DNA of 64,000 nt from Emticicia sp051209875 (GTDB lineage Bacteria > Bacteroidota > Bacteroidia > Cytophagales > Spirosomataceae). The translations under genes were made by a program, and so were the position numbers. The DNA lies in assembly GCF_051209875.1 (NCBI RefSeq), contig NZ_JBNTQY010000001.1:3906001-3970000 (forward strand), given 5' to 3'. The notes below the pieces were generated by a model, which ran no database searches, was not told the DNA's origin, and saw only the letters and a program-made list of their open reading frames with translations. This document shows, in pieces, positions 9,695 through 19,069 of this stretch (positions are counted from its first letter, which is position 1; each line of letters begins with the position of its first letter).

Positions 9695-9747
9695 ATAGTT
9701 TGGCAGGGCACACTTTCAACGACAAACAATTTCGTATTAGAATAGTC

Positions 9748-9781
9748 AAAAAAAGCCCTCATTAAAGTGAGGGCTTTTTGC
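9748..9781. terminator. Bidirectional terminator
   Basis: A strong hairpin with arms AAAAAGCCCTCA and TGAGGGCTTTTT around the loop TTAAAG, with T-runs readable on both strands. It ends the protease transcript. Confidence 0.85.
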
Positions 9782-9864
9782 TTTATTCCACTTTAAAAGC
9801 CTTATTTTTTTTGTAATAATCGTAAATAATCTGATATTTATGTTTTATAAATATTTGAAACAAA

Positions 9865-10740
9865 ATGAACAAAAACTTCTTTTTTTTACTCTTTTTAAGC
9901 ATTTCAACTGCTTTTGGGCAAAAAACAAACCCTCAAATCTCAGATTTCAGCGAAGCGAAACCCATTGCAGGCATGAAGCTCGTTTGGCAAGATGAGTTTA
10001 ATGAAAACGGCAAGCCCAATCCAAAATTTTGGAAGTATGAAAAAGGCTTTGTACGCAACGAAGAATTACAATGGTATCAAGAAGAAAATGCCAATTGCAG
10101 TAATGGTGTTTTATTAATTGAAGGAAAAAGAGTACAAATAGCTAATCCAAATTATGAAGCTAATAGTCAAAATTGGCGAAAAAATAGAAAAGAAATTAAC
10201 TTTACATCGGCAAGTATTCAGACCAAAGGTTTGCAAGAATGGCAATTTGGTACATTTCTCATCAGAGCAAGAATTGATACAACACTTGGTTCGTGGCCAG
10301 CCATCTGGACTTTAGGAAGTTCGGGGCAATGGCCATCAAATGGCGAAATCGACATTATGGAATTTTATCGAGTAAAATCTGAACCAACAATATTGGCCAA
10401 TGTAGCTCACGGAACAGAAAAGCAATATGTTGCTAAATGGGATGATTCAAAAACTAATTTGAAGTATCTTACTGATAAAAATGAAGATTGGGTAAAACAA
10501 TTCCATATTTGGCGAATGGATTGGACACCTGAAAGCATTAATTTATATTTAGATGATGAACTTTTGAATTCAACCTCCCTTTCAGAAACGATTAATCCAG
10601 ATGGGAAAAACCCTTTTTTACAGCCACATTTTCTGTTGCTAAATTTGGCTATTGGTGGGCAAAATGGCGGTGAACCAAAGCACGAAACTAAGCTAATTAA
10701 GTATGAAGTTGATTATGTGAGGGTTTATCAGAAACAGTAA
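9865..10740 (+). CDS. Glycoside hydrolase family 16 (beta-glucanase/laminarinase-like)
   Basis: A 291-residue secreted enzyme with signal peptide (ends AFGQ). The catalytic signature is GEIDIMEF: Glu161 as nucleophile, Asp163, Glu166 as acid/base. WQDEF near the front and the ending DYVRVYQK are standard GH16 landmarks. The extra residue in the E-x-D-x-x-E motif is typical of laminarinases and other beta-1,3-glucanases rather than lichenases. It is a single-domain enzyme without a carbohydrate-binding module or T9SS tail. It stands alone between two terminators, so it is not in a visible polysaccharide utilisation locus. Confidence 0.93.
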   Translation: MNKNFFFLLFLSISTAFGQKTNPQISDFSEAKPIAGMKLVWQDEFNENGKPNPKFWKYEKGFVRNEELQWYQEENANCSNGVLLIEGKRVQIANPNYEANSQNWRKNRKEINFTSASIQTKGLQEWQFGTFLIRARIDTTLGSWPAIWTLGSSGQWPSNGEIDIMEFYRVKSEPTILANVAHGTEKQYVAKWDDSKTNLKYLTDKNEDWVKQFHIWRMDWTPESINLYLDDELLNSTSLSETINPDGKNPFLQPHFLLLNLAIGGQNGGEPKHETKLIKYEVDYVRVYQKQ

Positions 10741-10765
10741 ATCGGTGCTAACTCAGCTTATAATA

Positions 10766-10810
10766 AACGACGGCAAGGTTTAACCCTCAGTGGAACTGCT
10801 TGCCGTCGTT
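10766..10810. terminator. Inverted repeat between convergent genes
   Basis: A perfect 12-bp stem (AACGACGGCAAG at 10766-10777, CTTGCCGTCGTT at 10799-10810) with a 21-nt loop lies between the convergent GH16 and YgiQ genes. T-tracts are weak, but position and stability support a shared terminator. Confidence 0.6.
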
Positions 10811-10819
10811 AAAAATATT

Positions 10820-12754
10820 CTACCATTTCTTCTTTTTCTTCTTCTTATCACCAATAGCTACAGAATCTTGTTCTTTTTTCTTAGGGCTTGCCAATAATCT
10901 TTCTGCTAAATCGGGGCGATTGAGTTTGTGCAAACGACTACGAATCCAAGTTCTAAATTCAGGTTTATACCAAAAAAAGAATCGATTTTGTGCCAATTTC
11001 TCTTCACGAGTTTTGGCTGTTTTGATGGGTTGTAAAGTATATGGATGAACTCCCGAATAATAAATCACCTCGGCAACTGTCATTGGCGTAGGTGTAAAAT
11101 CCTGTACTTGCTCCAACTGAAAACCTAAATCTTTGGTTTCAGCAGCGAGATTTGCCATATCAGCTTCTTCACAACCTGGGTGTGATGAAATAAAATAAGG
11201 AATTAAAGGCTGCTTTAAATTATGTTTTTCTTGAATCTTATCGTATTTGTCTTTAAATTTTCTAAAATACTTAAACGAAGGCTTACGCATCACACGAAGC
11301 GTATCATCAGATGTATGCTCAGGAGCAACTTTCAAACGTCCCGAAACATGGCGAGTTACCAACTGTTCCATGTATTCGTCGTGATTGCCATCTTTATTAT
11401 TTTTATTGAAATCATCAACCAATAAATCATATCGCACACCCGAACCAACAAAAGCCTTTTTCACTTCTGGATGAGCATCTACTTGCTGATAAATCTTTGT
11501 CAAGGGCTTATGAGAAGTATCAAGGTTAGAACAAATAACTGGATGAATACAACTTGGACTTTGACAACGATTACAAATATCTTCGTCTTTGCCCTTCATT
11601 TTATACATATTTGCCGACGGCCCTCCCAAATCTGAAATATAGCCTTTGAACTCAGGATGTTTTACAATTTGTTCAACTTCCTTCATAATTGAAGTTTCAG
11701 AACGAGAAGCAATAAATTTCCCTTGATGTGCCGAGATTGTACAAAAACTACAGCCGCCAAAGCATCCACGGTGCATATTTATCGAAAACTTAATCATATC
11801 GTAGGCAGGAATTGGCCCACGATTTTTATACTTTGGATGTGGCAAACGAGTATAAGGTAAATCAAATGATTGGTCAATTTCCTTTTCATCCATAATTTTG
11901 AAAGGTGGATTTATCACCAAGGTCTTCTCTCCTACCTTCTGAATAATTCTATTGGCTTGCCATTTATTCGATTCAACTTCTACAATCTTAAAATTGGAGG
12001 CATATTTGATTTTATCTTGCAAACAAACTTCATGGCTTGCTAATTCGACAGTATTCCAACCTTTATAGTCGGGCAATCCTTCATGCGAATCATGTAAATA
12101 AGCAATCTGATTTACATCTCTGATTTCATTAAATGGCACTCCTGCTTTCAGTAAATTGAGCATTTCACGCAAAGGTTGCTCACCCATGCCGTACACCAAC
12201 ATATCGGCCTGTGAATCTGCCAAAATCGTTGGCATTAGCTCATCTTTCCAATAATCATAGTGTGTTACACGGCGAAGAGATGCCTCGATTCCTCCAATCA
12301 AAACAGGAACATCAGGATACAGTTGTTTTAATATTTTGGAGTAAACAGTTGTGGCATAATCAGGTCTAAAACCTGCTTCACCCCCAGGAGTATAAGAATC
12401 ATTGGAGCGTAAGCGTTTGTTGGCTGTATAATGATTCACCATCGAATCCATGCAACCTGCTGTGACCCCGAAGAAGTATTTTGGCTTGCCAAATTTTTTA
12501 AAATCACGTAAATCGTCTTGCCAATTGGGTTGAGCTACAATCGCAATTCTAAAACCTTCACTTTCTATAATCCGCCCGATTACGGCAGTACCAAAAGCAG
12601 GGTGGTCAACGTAGGCATCGCCCGAAATCAATACTACATCTACATCATTCCAGCCTCTTTTTTCAACCTCTTTTTTGGTAAGCGGCAACCAGTCGGTTAT
12701 TGGTCTTTCTATCATAAAATAGTTTATATTCTTTGGTTCACCGTCGGCAGTCAT
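10820..12754 (-). CDS. ygiQ: YgiQ family radical SAM protein
   Basis: About 644 residues, the usual length of the YgiQ (UPF0313) family. The start has the family landmark WLPLTKKEVEKRGW and VVLISGDAYVDHP. The 4Fe-4S/SAM cluster is CFGGCSFC followed by TISAHQGK. The C-terminus is basic, ending in a poly-Lys run that suggests RNA contact, although the substrate of the family is not established. The ATG at 12754 is chosen over an in-frame TTG two codons earlier because GGGGAG lies at a good ribosome-binding distance. It is a single-gene transcript. Confidence 0.92.
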   Translation of the reverse strand: MTADGEPKNINYFMIERPITDWLPLTKKEVEKRGWNDVDVVLISGDAYVDHPAFGTAVIGRIIESEGFRIAIVAQPNWQDDLRDFKKFGKPKYFFGVTAGCMDSMVNHYTANKRLRSNDSYTPGGEAGFRPDYATTVYSKILKQLYPDVPVLIGGIEASLRRVTHYDYWKDELMPTILADSQADMLVYGMGEQPLREMLNLLKAGVPFNEIRDVNQIAYLHDSHEGLPDYKGWNTVELASHEVCLQDKIKYASNFKIVEVESNKWQANRIIQKVGEKTLVINPPFKIMDEKEIDQSFDLPYTRLPHPKYKNRGPIPAYDMIKFSINMHRGCFGGCSFCTISAHQGKFIASRSETSIMKEVEQIVKHPEFKGYISDLGGPSANMYKMKGKDEDICNRCQSPSCIHPVICSNLDTSHKPLTKIYQQVDAHPEVKKAFVGSGVRYDLLVDDFNKNNKDGNHDEYMEQLVTRHVSGRLKVAPEHTSDDTLRVMRKPSFKYFRKFKDKYDKIQEKHNLKQPLIPYFISSHPGCEEADMANLAAETKDLGFQLEQVQDFTPTPMTVAEVIYYSGVHPYTLQPIKTAKTREEKLAQNRFFFWYKPEFRTWIRSRLHKLNRPDLAERLLASPKKKEQDSVAIGDKKKKKKKW

Positions 12755-12987
12755 TGCCAAATGCTCCCCAAAAGCTATTTAGTTGTATTCTTGATTATTC
12801 AATCTTATCAACTTTTTACAAAATTAAGCAAATTCTGCTTAGATAAACTAATAAGGTAAGCCTTTGGTTTCAAGTTAGTATGTATTTAAAGATAAAACTT
12901 TCCCAATCGAAGGTATTATGCTTGCAACAAATACGCCACTACATCGTTTTGTTAGTCTAAAAATATCTTAACTCAAATAAACTTTTA

Positions 12988-13542
12988 ATGAAGCAACTGA
13001 TTTTTTTATTTCTTTCATTGCTTGTCTTTTCATCCTGTCGAAAAGATTTTGCCTACTTTCAAAAATCGACTAATCTCAGCTATTCTCCTAAGAAAAATAG
13101 TCCTAAATCCGAAATTCTGACAAATTTCACCAAACTTAATTTAATGGTTTCAGCTGATACTTTTGCTTTTGATTTAGATAAAAATGAGTCTTTTTCACCT
13201 CAATCGACAGAAGATATTGCATTAAATAAATATGCATCATGGGATGACAGAAAAAGGCAAAAGAAGCAATCAAAAATCAATAAAAAAGAAGGCAAATTTT
13301 TTCAAAAAATATTCCCAAATCAGTCTCATCATGAAAATAAACATGTAAAAAAGCGACGAAAAGCAGTTCCTTTCAATTCAACAATCTATACAGGGTTTAT
13401 CATTTTGGGTATTGCGGTGCTACTTGCCTTAGTTTCGCTCAATTCTCTATCATTGCTTTTTGGTGTGGCATCAATTATCCTTCTTTATTTGGGTTTCAAA
13501 AGGTATTTTAGAAGAAAAAGGAGGCGTGATATTTTCCGATAG
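12988..13542 (+). CDS. Hypothetical lipoprotein with two C-terminal membrane helices
   Basis: A 184-residue protein starting with a short signal and lipobox (LVFSSC, Cys near residue 17). A charged, low-complexity middle follows, with a Lys/Arg-rich stretch near 80-125. Two hydrophobic helices come near the end (FIILGIAVLLALVSL and LLFGVASIILLYLGF) and a very basic tail finishes it. Lipid-anchored N-terminus plus membrane helices suggests an inner-membrane protein. Similar small proteins are frequent in Cytophagales. No function can be assigned. Confidence 0.7.
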   Translation: MKQLIFLFLSLLVFSSCRKDFAYFQKSTNLSYSPKKNSPKSEILTNFTKLNLMVSADTFAFDLDKNESFSPQSTEDIALNKYASWDDRKRQKKQSKINKKEGKFFQKIFPNQSHHENKHVKKRRKAVPFNSTIYTGFIILGIAVLLALVSLNSLSLLFGVASIILLYLGFKRYFRRKRRRDIFR

Positions 13543-13606
13543 AAATGTAAGCTTAATAAAGTAAATTTCTTGCAATAGAAAGGTTGATATAGTAAATTTA
13601 ATACTT

Positions 13607-13629
13607 GGGGCTATCATAAAAACAGCCCC
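13607..13629. terminator. Short hairpin between convergent genes
   Basis: GGGGCT (13607-13612) pairs with AGCCCC (13624-13629) across an 11-nt loop, between the stop of the lipoprotein gene and that of the helicase gene. There is no strong T-tract. Weak candidate. Confidence 0.3.
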
Positions 13630-13640
13630 TTCGATTTCTA

Positions 13641-14906
13641 TCATTTTTCTCCACTTTTAGGAGCACTTTTTTCATTCCCGTTGCTTTTTTTATTATAAAA
13701 CTTCTTTTTACTGCCGCCTTCAGGTTTTCTAAAAGGTTTTCTTGGAAGAGATGAAGCCTTGTATTCAGGAGCTTTACCCAAACCTAAGCTTTCGGTAATG
13801 TTTTGCTTTTCTACTTCCCTTTCAAGTAATTTTTCGATGCTTGCAATGCGATATTGGTCTTTTTCATTAATAAAAGTAAAGGCTGTGCCAGTAGTTTCAG
13901 CTCGTGCGGTACGTCCAATGCGGTGAATATAATCCTCAGCATCTCGTGGCACATCGAAGTTAATGACTAAATTCAAATTATTAATATCAATTCCCCTTGA
14001 AAGTACATCAGTTGCAACCAATATTTTGAATTGTTTATTCTTAAATCCTCTCAAATATTCTTCCCTTTCTTCTTGAGAATTATCTGACGAAATACCTTTA
14101 GCTTCAAATTTAGCTTTTGCTAAGGCTCTCACAATTCGCTCAATCATCATTTTTTGTGAAGAAAAAATAATCACCGATTGTGCGTCCGTATTTTTCATCA
14201 AATGTATCAACAAAGGCAATTTTTGTTCATCCGATGCTAAGTAAAATTGTTGATCAATTCCTGCCGCAGGTTTTGAAACGGCCAACCTAATTTCTTCGGG
14301 ATTATTGAGTATTTTATTAGCGAAATCTCTTATTTTCTTAGGCATTGTTGCCGAAAACATTAGATTTTGGCGTTTTTGTGGGAGATGTTTTAGCACAAAA
14401 AGAATATCATCAGAAAAACCCATATCGAGCATTTTGTCAGCCTCATCTAAAACCAAACACTTGATATGTTTAAAATTTACTTCGCCCGAATTCATGTGAG
14501 CCATCAAACGTCCTGGTGTTGCAATGATAATATCGGCTCCTTTTACAAGGGCTTTCCTTTGTTGGTCCCAATCTTCACCTTTTCCTCCACCATAGATGGC
14601 AATGCTGGTTGCATTGATAAAATAACTAAAACCTTCGATTTGTTCATCAATTTGTTTAGCCAACTCACGAGTAGGTACAAGCACCAAAGCCGATGTCTGA
14701 TTACTTTGTTCACGGCTGATTTGGTCAAGCAGGGGAATCAAATAAGCTGCTGTTTTTCCAGTACCTGTTTGAGCAGAAGCAATTAAGTCTTTTCCTTCAA
14801 GAATTATTGGAATCGCTTGTTCCTGAATAGGTGTAGTTTGTAGATAATTCATGGCATCCACTCCGTTTAGGACGCTTTCATGAAGGTTAAGTTCGTTAAA
14901 TTGCAA
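13641..14906 (-). CDS. rhlE: DEAD-box RNA helicase, RhlE type
   Basis: A 421-residue helicase with all core motifs: Q motif (TTPIQEQAIP), Walker A (ASAQTGTGKT), PTRELAKQ, DEAD, SAT, and HRIGRTAR near residue 335. The Arg/Lys-rich unstructured tail (residues ~375-421) is typical of RhlE-like cold-shock helicases of Bacteroidota. It unwinds RNA duplexes, probably in ribosome assembly or RNA turnover. It starts with TTG: no ATG is available before the Q motif, whose upstream Phe must be included. It is a single-gene transcript. Confidence 0.93.
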   Translation of the reverse strand: MQFNELNLHESVLNGVDAMNYLQTTPIQEQAIPIILEGKDLIASAQTGTGKTAAYLIPLLDQISREQSNQTSALVLVPTRELAKQIDEQIEGFSYFINATSIAIYGGGKGEDWDQQRKALVKGADIIIATPGRLMAHMNSGEVNFKHIKCLVLDEADKMLDMGFSDDILFVLKHLPQKRQNLMFSATMPKKIRDFANKILNNPEEIRLAVSKPAAGIDQQFYLASDEQKLPLLIHLMKNTDAQSVIIFSSQKMMIERIVRALAKAKFEAKGISSDNSQEEREEYLRGFKNKQFKILVATDVLSRGIDINNLNLVINFDVPRDAEDYIHRIGRTARAETTGTAFTFINEKDQYRIASIEKLLEREVEKQNITESLGLGKAPEYKASSLPRKPFRKPEGGSKKKFYNKKSNGNEKSAPKSGEK

Positions 14907-15160
14907 TTGTTTTCAGTAAATTAATAGGATTATCAAAGCATTATTATTTACAAATATACCATTAAGTAGCTAATGGTCAATAAACGATAGCCGATAGTTT
15001 TATAAAATATTGATAATTAGCCATTTATTGATAAAATTATTGATTTTAATACCCTATTTAGTTTTTAACATCTCCTTTAAAAGGCCTATTTATTATAATT
15101 GATTAAAAAACAAAAACCCCAACTGAGAGTCGAGGCTTGCTTTTTAGAGGAAAGATGGTT

Positions 15161-15862
15161 TTAATTTCTCAAAGGCATTTTTAATTTTTGCTCTAGTTCT
15201 ATGACCATTGGAACTAAAATATGGTCTTCGATGATAGCGTGTTTTCTTAGCTCAAGTTCAAAAAGTTCGACTTGATTTAAGAATATTTTATATGGCAACG
15301 GAATGGCTTCATTACTCGAATAATTCTTGATAATTTGACTCACTTCTTTCAATTCATCTTCAATCGGCGAGTGACTCGAAATAAACTTTTCGATTGAAAA
15401 ATTAGGGTCAATTTCCAAACTTCCAGCACATACAGTCTTAACCTTCGAGGCAACAATCACCTTTCTGATATAGGGAAAAAGTTGTTTTTCTTCCATCCGA
15501 ATGTGGTCAACTAATTTGTTTTTATAGTCATTAAAGAAAATGGCTAAACTTGCCAATAGTTGATGACTTTGACCATATTTACTAAAAATATGCAATAATG
15601 ACTGTTCAATTTCAGGCAATTTTTTGCTCAAATAATATTGGTGTGTTACTTGCAAATAATCCAATATATCTTCAACCGAAAACTTTCGCATTTTCTCGAA
15701 AGGAAAATCTTCATCATCATTGTACAAATCTAAGATTAGCTCAATCAACTCATGATTCATTTCCAAATGATTAATTGCTTTAGTCTTTGGTGTATTGTCT
15801 AATCTTTCAGTTATCAACTGAAGCATTTTTGAGTTATCAATGAGGTCGTTTACGGAAGTCAT
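15161..15862 (-). CDS. Hemerythrin-like (Ric/ScdA/YtfE type) protein
   Basis: A 233-residue all-helical protein. Iron-binding signatures of the hemerythrin fold are visible: HQYYL near residue 75, HIRMEEKQLFP near 120, a His near 165 (SSHSPIEDEL) and HAIIEDHILVP near 213. Members of the Ric family help repair iron-sulphur clusters after nitric-oxide or oxidative damage. The N-terminal ScdA domain with its Cys pair is missing or degenerate, so it is a shortened form. It is a single gene. Confidence 0.8.
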   Translation of the reverse strand: MTSVNDLIDNSKMLQLITERLDNTPKTKAINHLEMNHELIELILDLYNDDEDFPFEKMRKFSVEDILDYLQVTHQYYLSKKLPEIEQSLLHIFSKYGQSHQLLASLAIFFNDYKNKLVDHIRMEEKQLFPYIRKVIVASKVKTVCAGSLEIDPNFSIEKFISSHSPIEDELKEVSQIIKNYSSNEAIPLPYKIFLNQVELFELELRKHAIIEDHILVPMVIELEQKLKMPLRN

Positions 15863-16029
15863 AGGAATAATTGGAAATTTAAAATGAATAACGACTGATG
15901 ATAAAATTTCATTATCAAATGTACTGATTTTTAATACTATTTATTCTACAAACCTATGGAAATGAGTTTATGTAAAATATGATGAAAATCATAAATCAAG
16001 AGAAAGGGGAGTTGAAAATCGAAATAAAC

Positions 16030-16070
16030 AAAAAAGCATTCCGAAAGATGAAACTTTCGGAATGCTTTTA
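16030..16070 (-). terminator. Terminator of the first YceI gene
   Basis: A perfect 16-bp stem (AAAAGCATTCCGAAAG at 16032-16047, CTTTCGGAATGCTTTT at 16054-16069) with a 6-nt loop. On the minus strand it runs into a T-rich stretch, so it ends the YceI transcript and may also protect against read-through from the plus strand. Confidence 0.85.
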
Positions 16071-16106
16071 TATAATCGTGGACGTATTATCCATTGACTA
16101 TGATTA

Positions 16107-16670
16107 TTAGTTCGCTACAAACTCACCACTTGCTCTTAGCTCAACTTCTTCGCTAACAACTGCTGATGGCATTGCACCTACGCCAAAATCAGTACGTTTT
16201 ACAGTACCAGATGCTTTGAAACCAACTAATTTTTTACCTTGACGGTTTGTACCTGTTCCAATCAAAGTAAGGTCTAAAGTAACTGGTTTTGTAACACCTT
16301 TCAATGTCAAATCACCTTTTAAAACGTATTTTTTTGCTCCTGCTGGTGAGATTGAAGTACTTTTGAAAGTCATCGTTGGAAACTTCTCAGTATCAAACAT
16401 ATCAGCTTTTTGCAAATGGCCATCTCTCATTTCTTGGTTGGTTGTAATTTGCTTTGTATCAGCAGTTAATTCAAAAACTGCATCCGAGAAATCTTCTTTT
16501 GAAGAAGTGATACTTGCATCAAAACTTTTGAAAACGCCATCAACTTCTGACATCAATAAGTGAGTCACAGTGAAAGTCATTTTTGCGTGAGCTTTGTCAA
16601 CTGTCCATTTTTGAGCATAAGAAGCTGCTGATACTAATAAAGCAATAGCGAGAACGGTAATTTTTTTCAT
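16107..16670 (-). CDS. YceI family exported protein
   Basis: A 187-residue protein with signal peptide (ends ASYAQ). The mature part has the YceI pattern: WTVDKAHAKMTFTVTHL, a central DMFDTEKFPTMTFKS and a C-terminal DFGVGAM. YceI proteins are lipocalin-like periplasmic barrels that bind polyisoprenoid lipids. A second family member in this window lies in the redox gene cluster at 52.2 kb, with low similarity outside the core. It is a single gene with its own terminator. Confidence 0.93.
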   Translation of the reverse strand: MKKITVLAIALLVSAASYAQKWTVDKAHAKMTFTVTHLLMSEVDGVFKSFDASITSSKEDFSDAVFELTADTKQITTNQEMRDGHLQKADMFDTEKFPTMTFKSTSISPAGAKKYVLKGDLTLKGVTKPVTLDLTLIGTGTNRQGKKLVGFKASGTVKRTDFGVGAMPSAVVSEEVELRASGEFVAN

Positions 16671-16870
16671 TTTAATTGTTTTTTTTGGTTAATACTTATG
16701 AATAATTAGACTAATTCTTTAACAAATGTAACAACATATAATGTTCCGACAAACTAATAAATATTCTTTAACAAATCATTAACGAATAAAATTGATAGAC
16801 TTGATAGGTTGAGCCAAACATTTTAATAATACAGAACACTATCATTAAACTTAATAATTGTTAATGCACC

Positions 16871-17728
16871 CTACAACGTTTCTTTAAATAATTTTAGTGT
16901 ACGCTCCCAAGCTAATTTTGCAACTTCGGCATTGTAACGGGTCGGTGCAGTATCATTATTGAACGCATGATTTGCTCCATCATAGACAAAGATTTCATAC
17001 TTTTTACCTGCTTCTTTAAGGGCAGCTTCGTAAGCCGGAATTCCAGCATTGACTCTTTCATCCAAACCTCCATAATGAAGTAGAAGTTTTGCTTTTATTT
17101 TTGGTACATCAACAGCATCAGCTTGACGACCATAATATGCCACTGCCGCTTTCAAGTCTGGTGAATTGACGGCCAATTGATTGGCTAATCCTCCACCCCA
17201 ACAAAAACCAACACAGGCAGTTTTTCCATTACAGTCGGAGCGTGAACGCAAATAATCAAAACCTTTCAAGAAATTATTGATATTTTTTGGAGCATCTAAT
17301 TTAGCAAATAATCCACGAGCTTCGTCTTCATTGGCTGGGGTTCCACCTAAAGGAGATAAAGCATCGACACCAAGAGCTAAATAGCCTGCTTTGGCAACTC
17401 TACGTGTTACATCTTTGATGTGAGGATTGAGTCCTCGATTTTCATGAATCACAAGTACTGCACCTAATTTTCCTGTTGCTGCTTTAGGTTTAGCAAAGTA
17501 TGCTTTCATGGTTGAGCCATCGCCTTCATAAGTGATGTCTTCGGTAATTAAATCTTCATCATTTTCAGCAATTGTAGCTGCATTGGCATAATTTACTTCT
17601 AACAAAGGTAAAATGGCAATAGCTGCGGCAGTACCACCTGTCAGTTTAGCCAAACGTTTCATAAACTCATTCCGACTGAGCGGCTTATGAGTATATTCGT
17701 CAAATAGGTTGATAATTTCTTGATTCAT
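16871..17728 (-). CDS. Dienelactone hydrolase family protein
   Basis: A 285-residue alpha/beta hydrolase. The catalytic triad fits dienelactone hydrolase: Cys176 in GFCWGG, Asp223 in GGLDERVN and His254 in GANHAF. Residues 18-50 resemble a twin-arginine-like or Sec signal (SRNEFMKRLAK then a hydrophobic Ala-rich stretch), so the enzyme may be periplasmic, although only one Arg sits in the usual twin position. No aromatic degradation genes are nearby, so the natural substrate is unknown. Confidence 0.9.
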   Translation of the reverse strand: MNQEIINLFDEYTHKPLSRNEFMKRLAKLTGGTAAAIAILPLLEVNYANAATIAENDEDLITEDITYEGDGSTMKAYFAKPKAATGKLGAVLVIHENRGLNPHIKDVTRRVAKAGYLALGVDALSPLGGTPANEDEARGLFAKLDAPKNINNFLKGFDYLRSRSDCNGKTACVGFCWGGGLANQLAVNSPDLKAAVAYYGRQADAVDVPKIKAKLLLHYGGLDERVNAGIPAYEAALKEAGKKYEIFVYDGANHAFNNDTAPTRYNAEVAKLAWERTLKLFKETL

Positions 17729-17885
17729 AAAATTTCAATTTAAAAGGTTGATTTTCTAAAATTACAATATAATAAAAAAATGTAACACATTTTGTCAAAG
17801 TATTTATGAATAATGGAGTTTAGAAACCTGTCCTCCTTGTTGCACTAAAATAATGTATTGGAAGAACATTTAGTTCTTCAGCTAA

Positions 17886-18935
17886 CTAATTACGGGTTCC
17901 CCCATAATCACTTTCTCTGTCACGCCAAATTGAATGAAAATGGTAGGGTTCATTAGGGAGCACTTGTCCCCGTTGCACACTAAATTCGAGCCAAATACTA
18001 GGCCCATCAATTCGTATATAATCGTTCTGATTTGTCAATGAAGTAGTTCCACTAAATGTAATGTAGGTATTGTCTAATTCACTAACATATTTTGCCAATA
18101 TCAAGGCAGCATCATCATCATTGATATCAGCTGTGTACGTTTTAATGGCATCAATTACTAATTTTTTCTGTAAGGCTGTCAAGTCAACTAATTGTAATCC
18201 TGTATGTTTTTCGGGAAAAACCCAATTTTTTGAAGGTGTTAAAAGTATATTTGTAAATGTATTTGGAGATTTTGCAAGGCTCAATTGTGCTTCAGTCAGT
18301 CCTTTTAATAAAGCCGACATGGCATCTCTTTCTTGACTAATAGGTGAATAAACTTTACCATTTGTTTGAAAAACGTATGGTTCAACCGCTTCAAAGCGAG
18401 GGGTTGCACCGATCAATTTCCCATCTTTGTAAGTATTGGCAATTGTATAATGGTGGCCAGTCAATATTATTTCAAAGGTACTTGTCATTGATGGTTTTCC
18501 TAAAAATGCAAGGTAATAATTACCAGCACCATATTTTCCACCAGCTTCCTTTGTATTCAGAAAATCATCGGCTAACCAAACTTGTTGAATTTCATCCCAG
18601 CCTTCATTAGGAGCTGAACCAGTCATTTCTTTTATGAGATTTTTCAACGCTTTTAATTGTGTTTCATTTAAATCGCCAATTCTAATTCCTAATCTTGGAA
18701 ATAAAGAAGCAGGAAGATTTGACCAAACTTTAATATTGTCCATTGTGTAGGCAAATTCCAATTCGGTGATTTGAATCGGAGAAAGTGCCGCTTTAAAGTC
18801 ATTGGCAAGGGAGACAATTTTATTAGTTTTTAGTACATTATTATTATCAATGGATTCTTTTGCTGTTTTCTTAGTTGCAAATCCAGAAAAGATTATTGCC
18901 ATTAAAATTGAAAGTATTATAAACCTATTTTTCAT
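17886..18935 (-). CDS. DUF3500 family exported protein
   Basis: A 349-residue protein with an N-terminal hydrophobic signal. Landmarks of DUF3500 are visible: LTGHHYTIAN in the middle, and near the end IWLEFSVQRG followed by HFHSIWRDRESDYGG. The conserved His, Trp, Arg and Asp residues suggest a binding or catalytic site, but no activity is established for the family. It stands alone, 135 bp from an outer membrane protein gene on the same strand. Confidence 0.82.
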   Translation of the reverse strand: MKNRFIILSILMAIIFSGFATKKTAKESIDNNNVLKTNKIVSLANDFKAALSPIQITELEFAYTMDNIKVWSNLPASLFPRLGIRIGDLNETQLKALKNLIKEMTGSAPNEGWDEIQQVWLADDFLNTKEAGGKYGAGNYYLAFLGKPSMTSTFEIILTGHHYTIANTYKDGKLIGATPRFEAVEPYVFQTNGKVYSPISQERDAMSALLKGLTEAQLSLAKSPNTFTNILLTPSKNWVFPEKHTGLQLVDLTALQKKLVIDAIKTYTADINDDDAALILAKYVSELDNTYITFSGTTSLTNQNDYIRIDGPSIWLEFSVQRGQVLPNEPYHFHSIWRDRESDYGGTRN

Positions 18936-19069
18936 CTTAGTAAAGATTTAAAAAATTATTTGAAATTCTCCTCGCCTAAAATAGTCACAAACATCATTTT
19001 AATATTTAAAAATTAGCTTGCAGCAAAGCCGCAAGCCATTTGAAACCTAATCTTACAATTTATAAAGTC

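Noticed and set aside
10800..11048. Frame on the plus strand over the end of the YgiQ gene
   Set aside because: It is antisense to a confidently identified gene, and its Phe-rich start is the complement of the poly-Lys tail.
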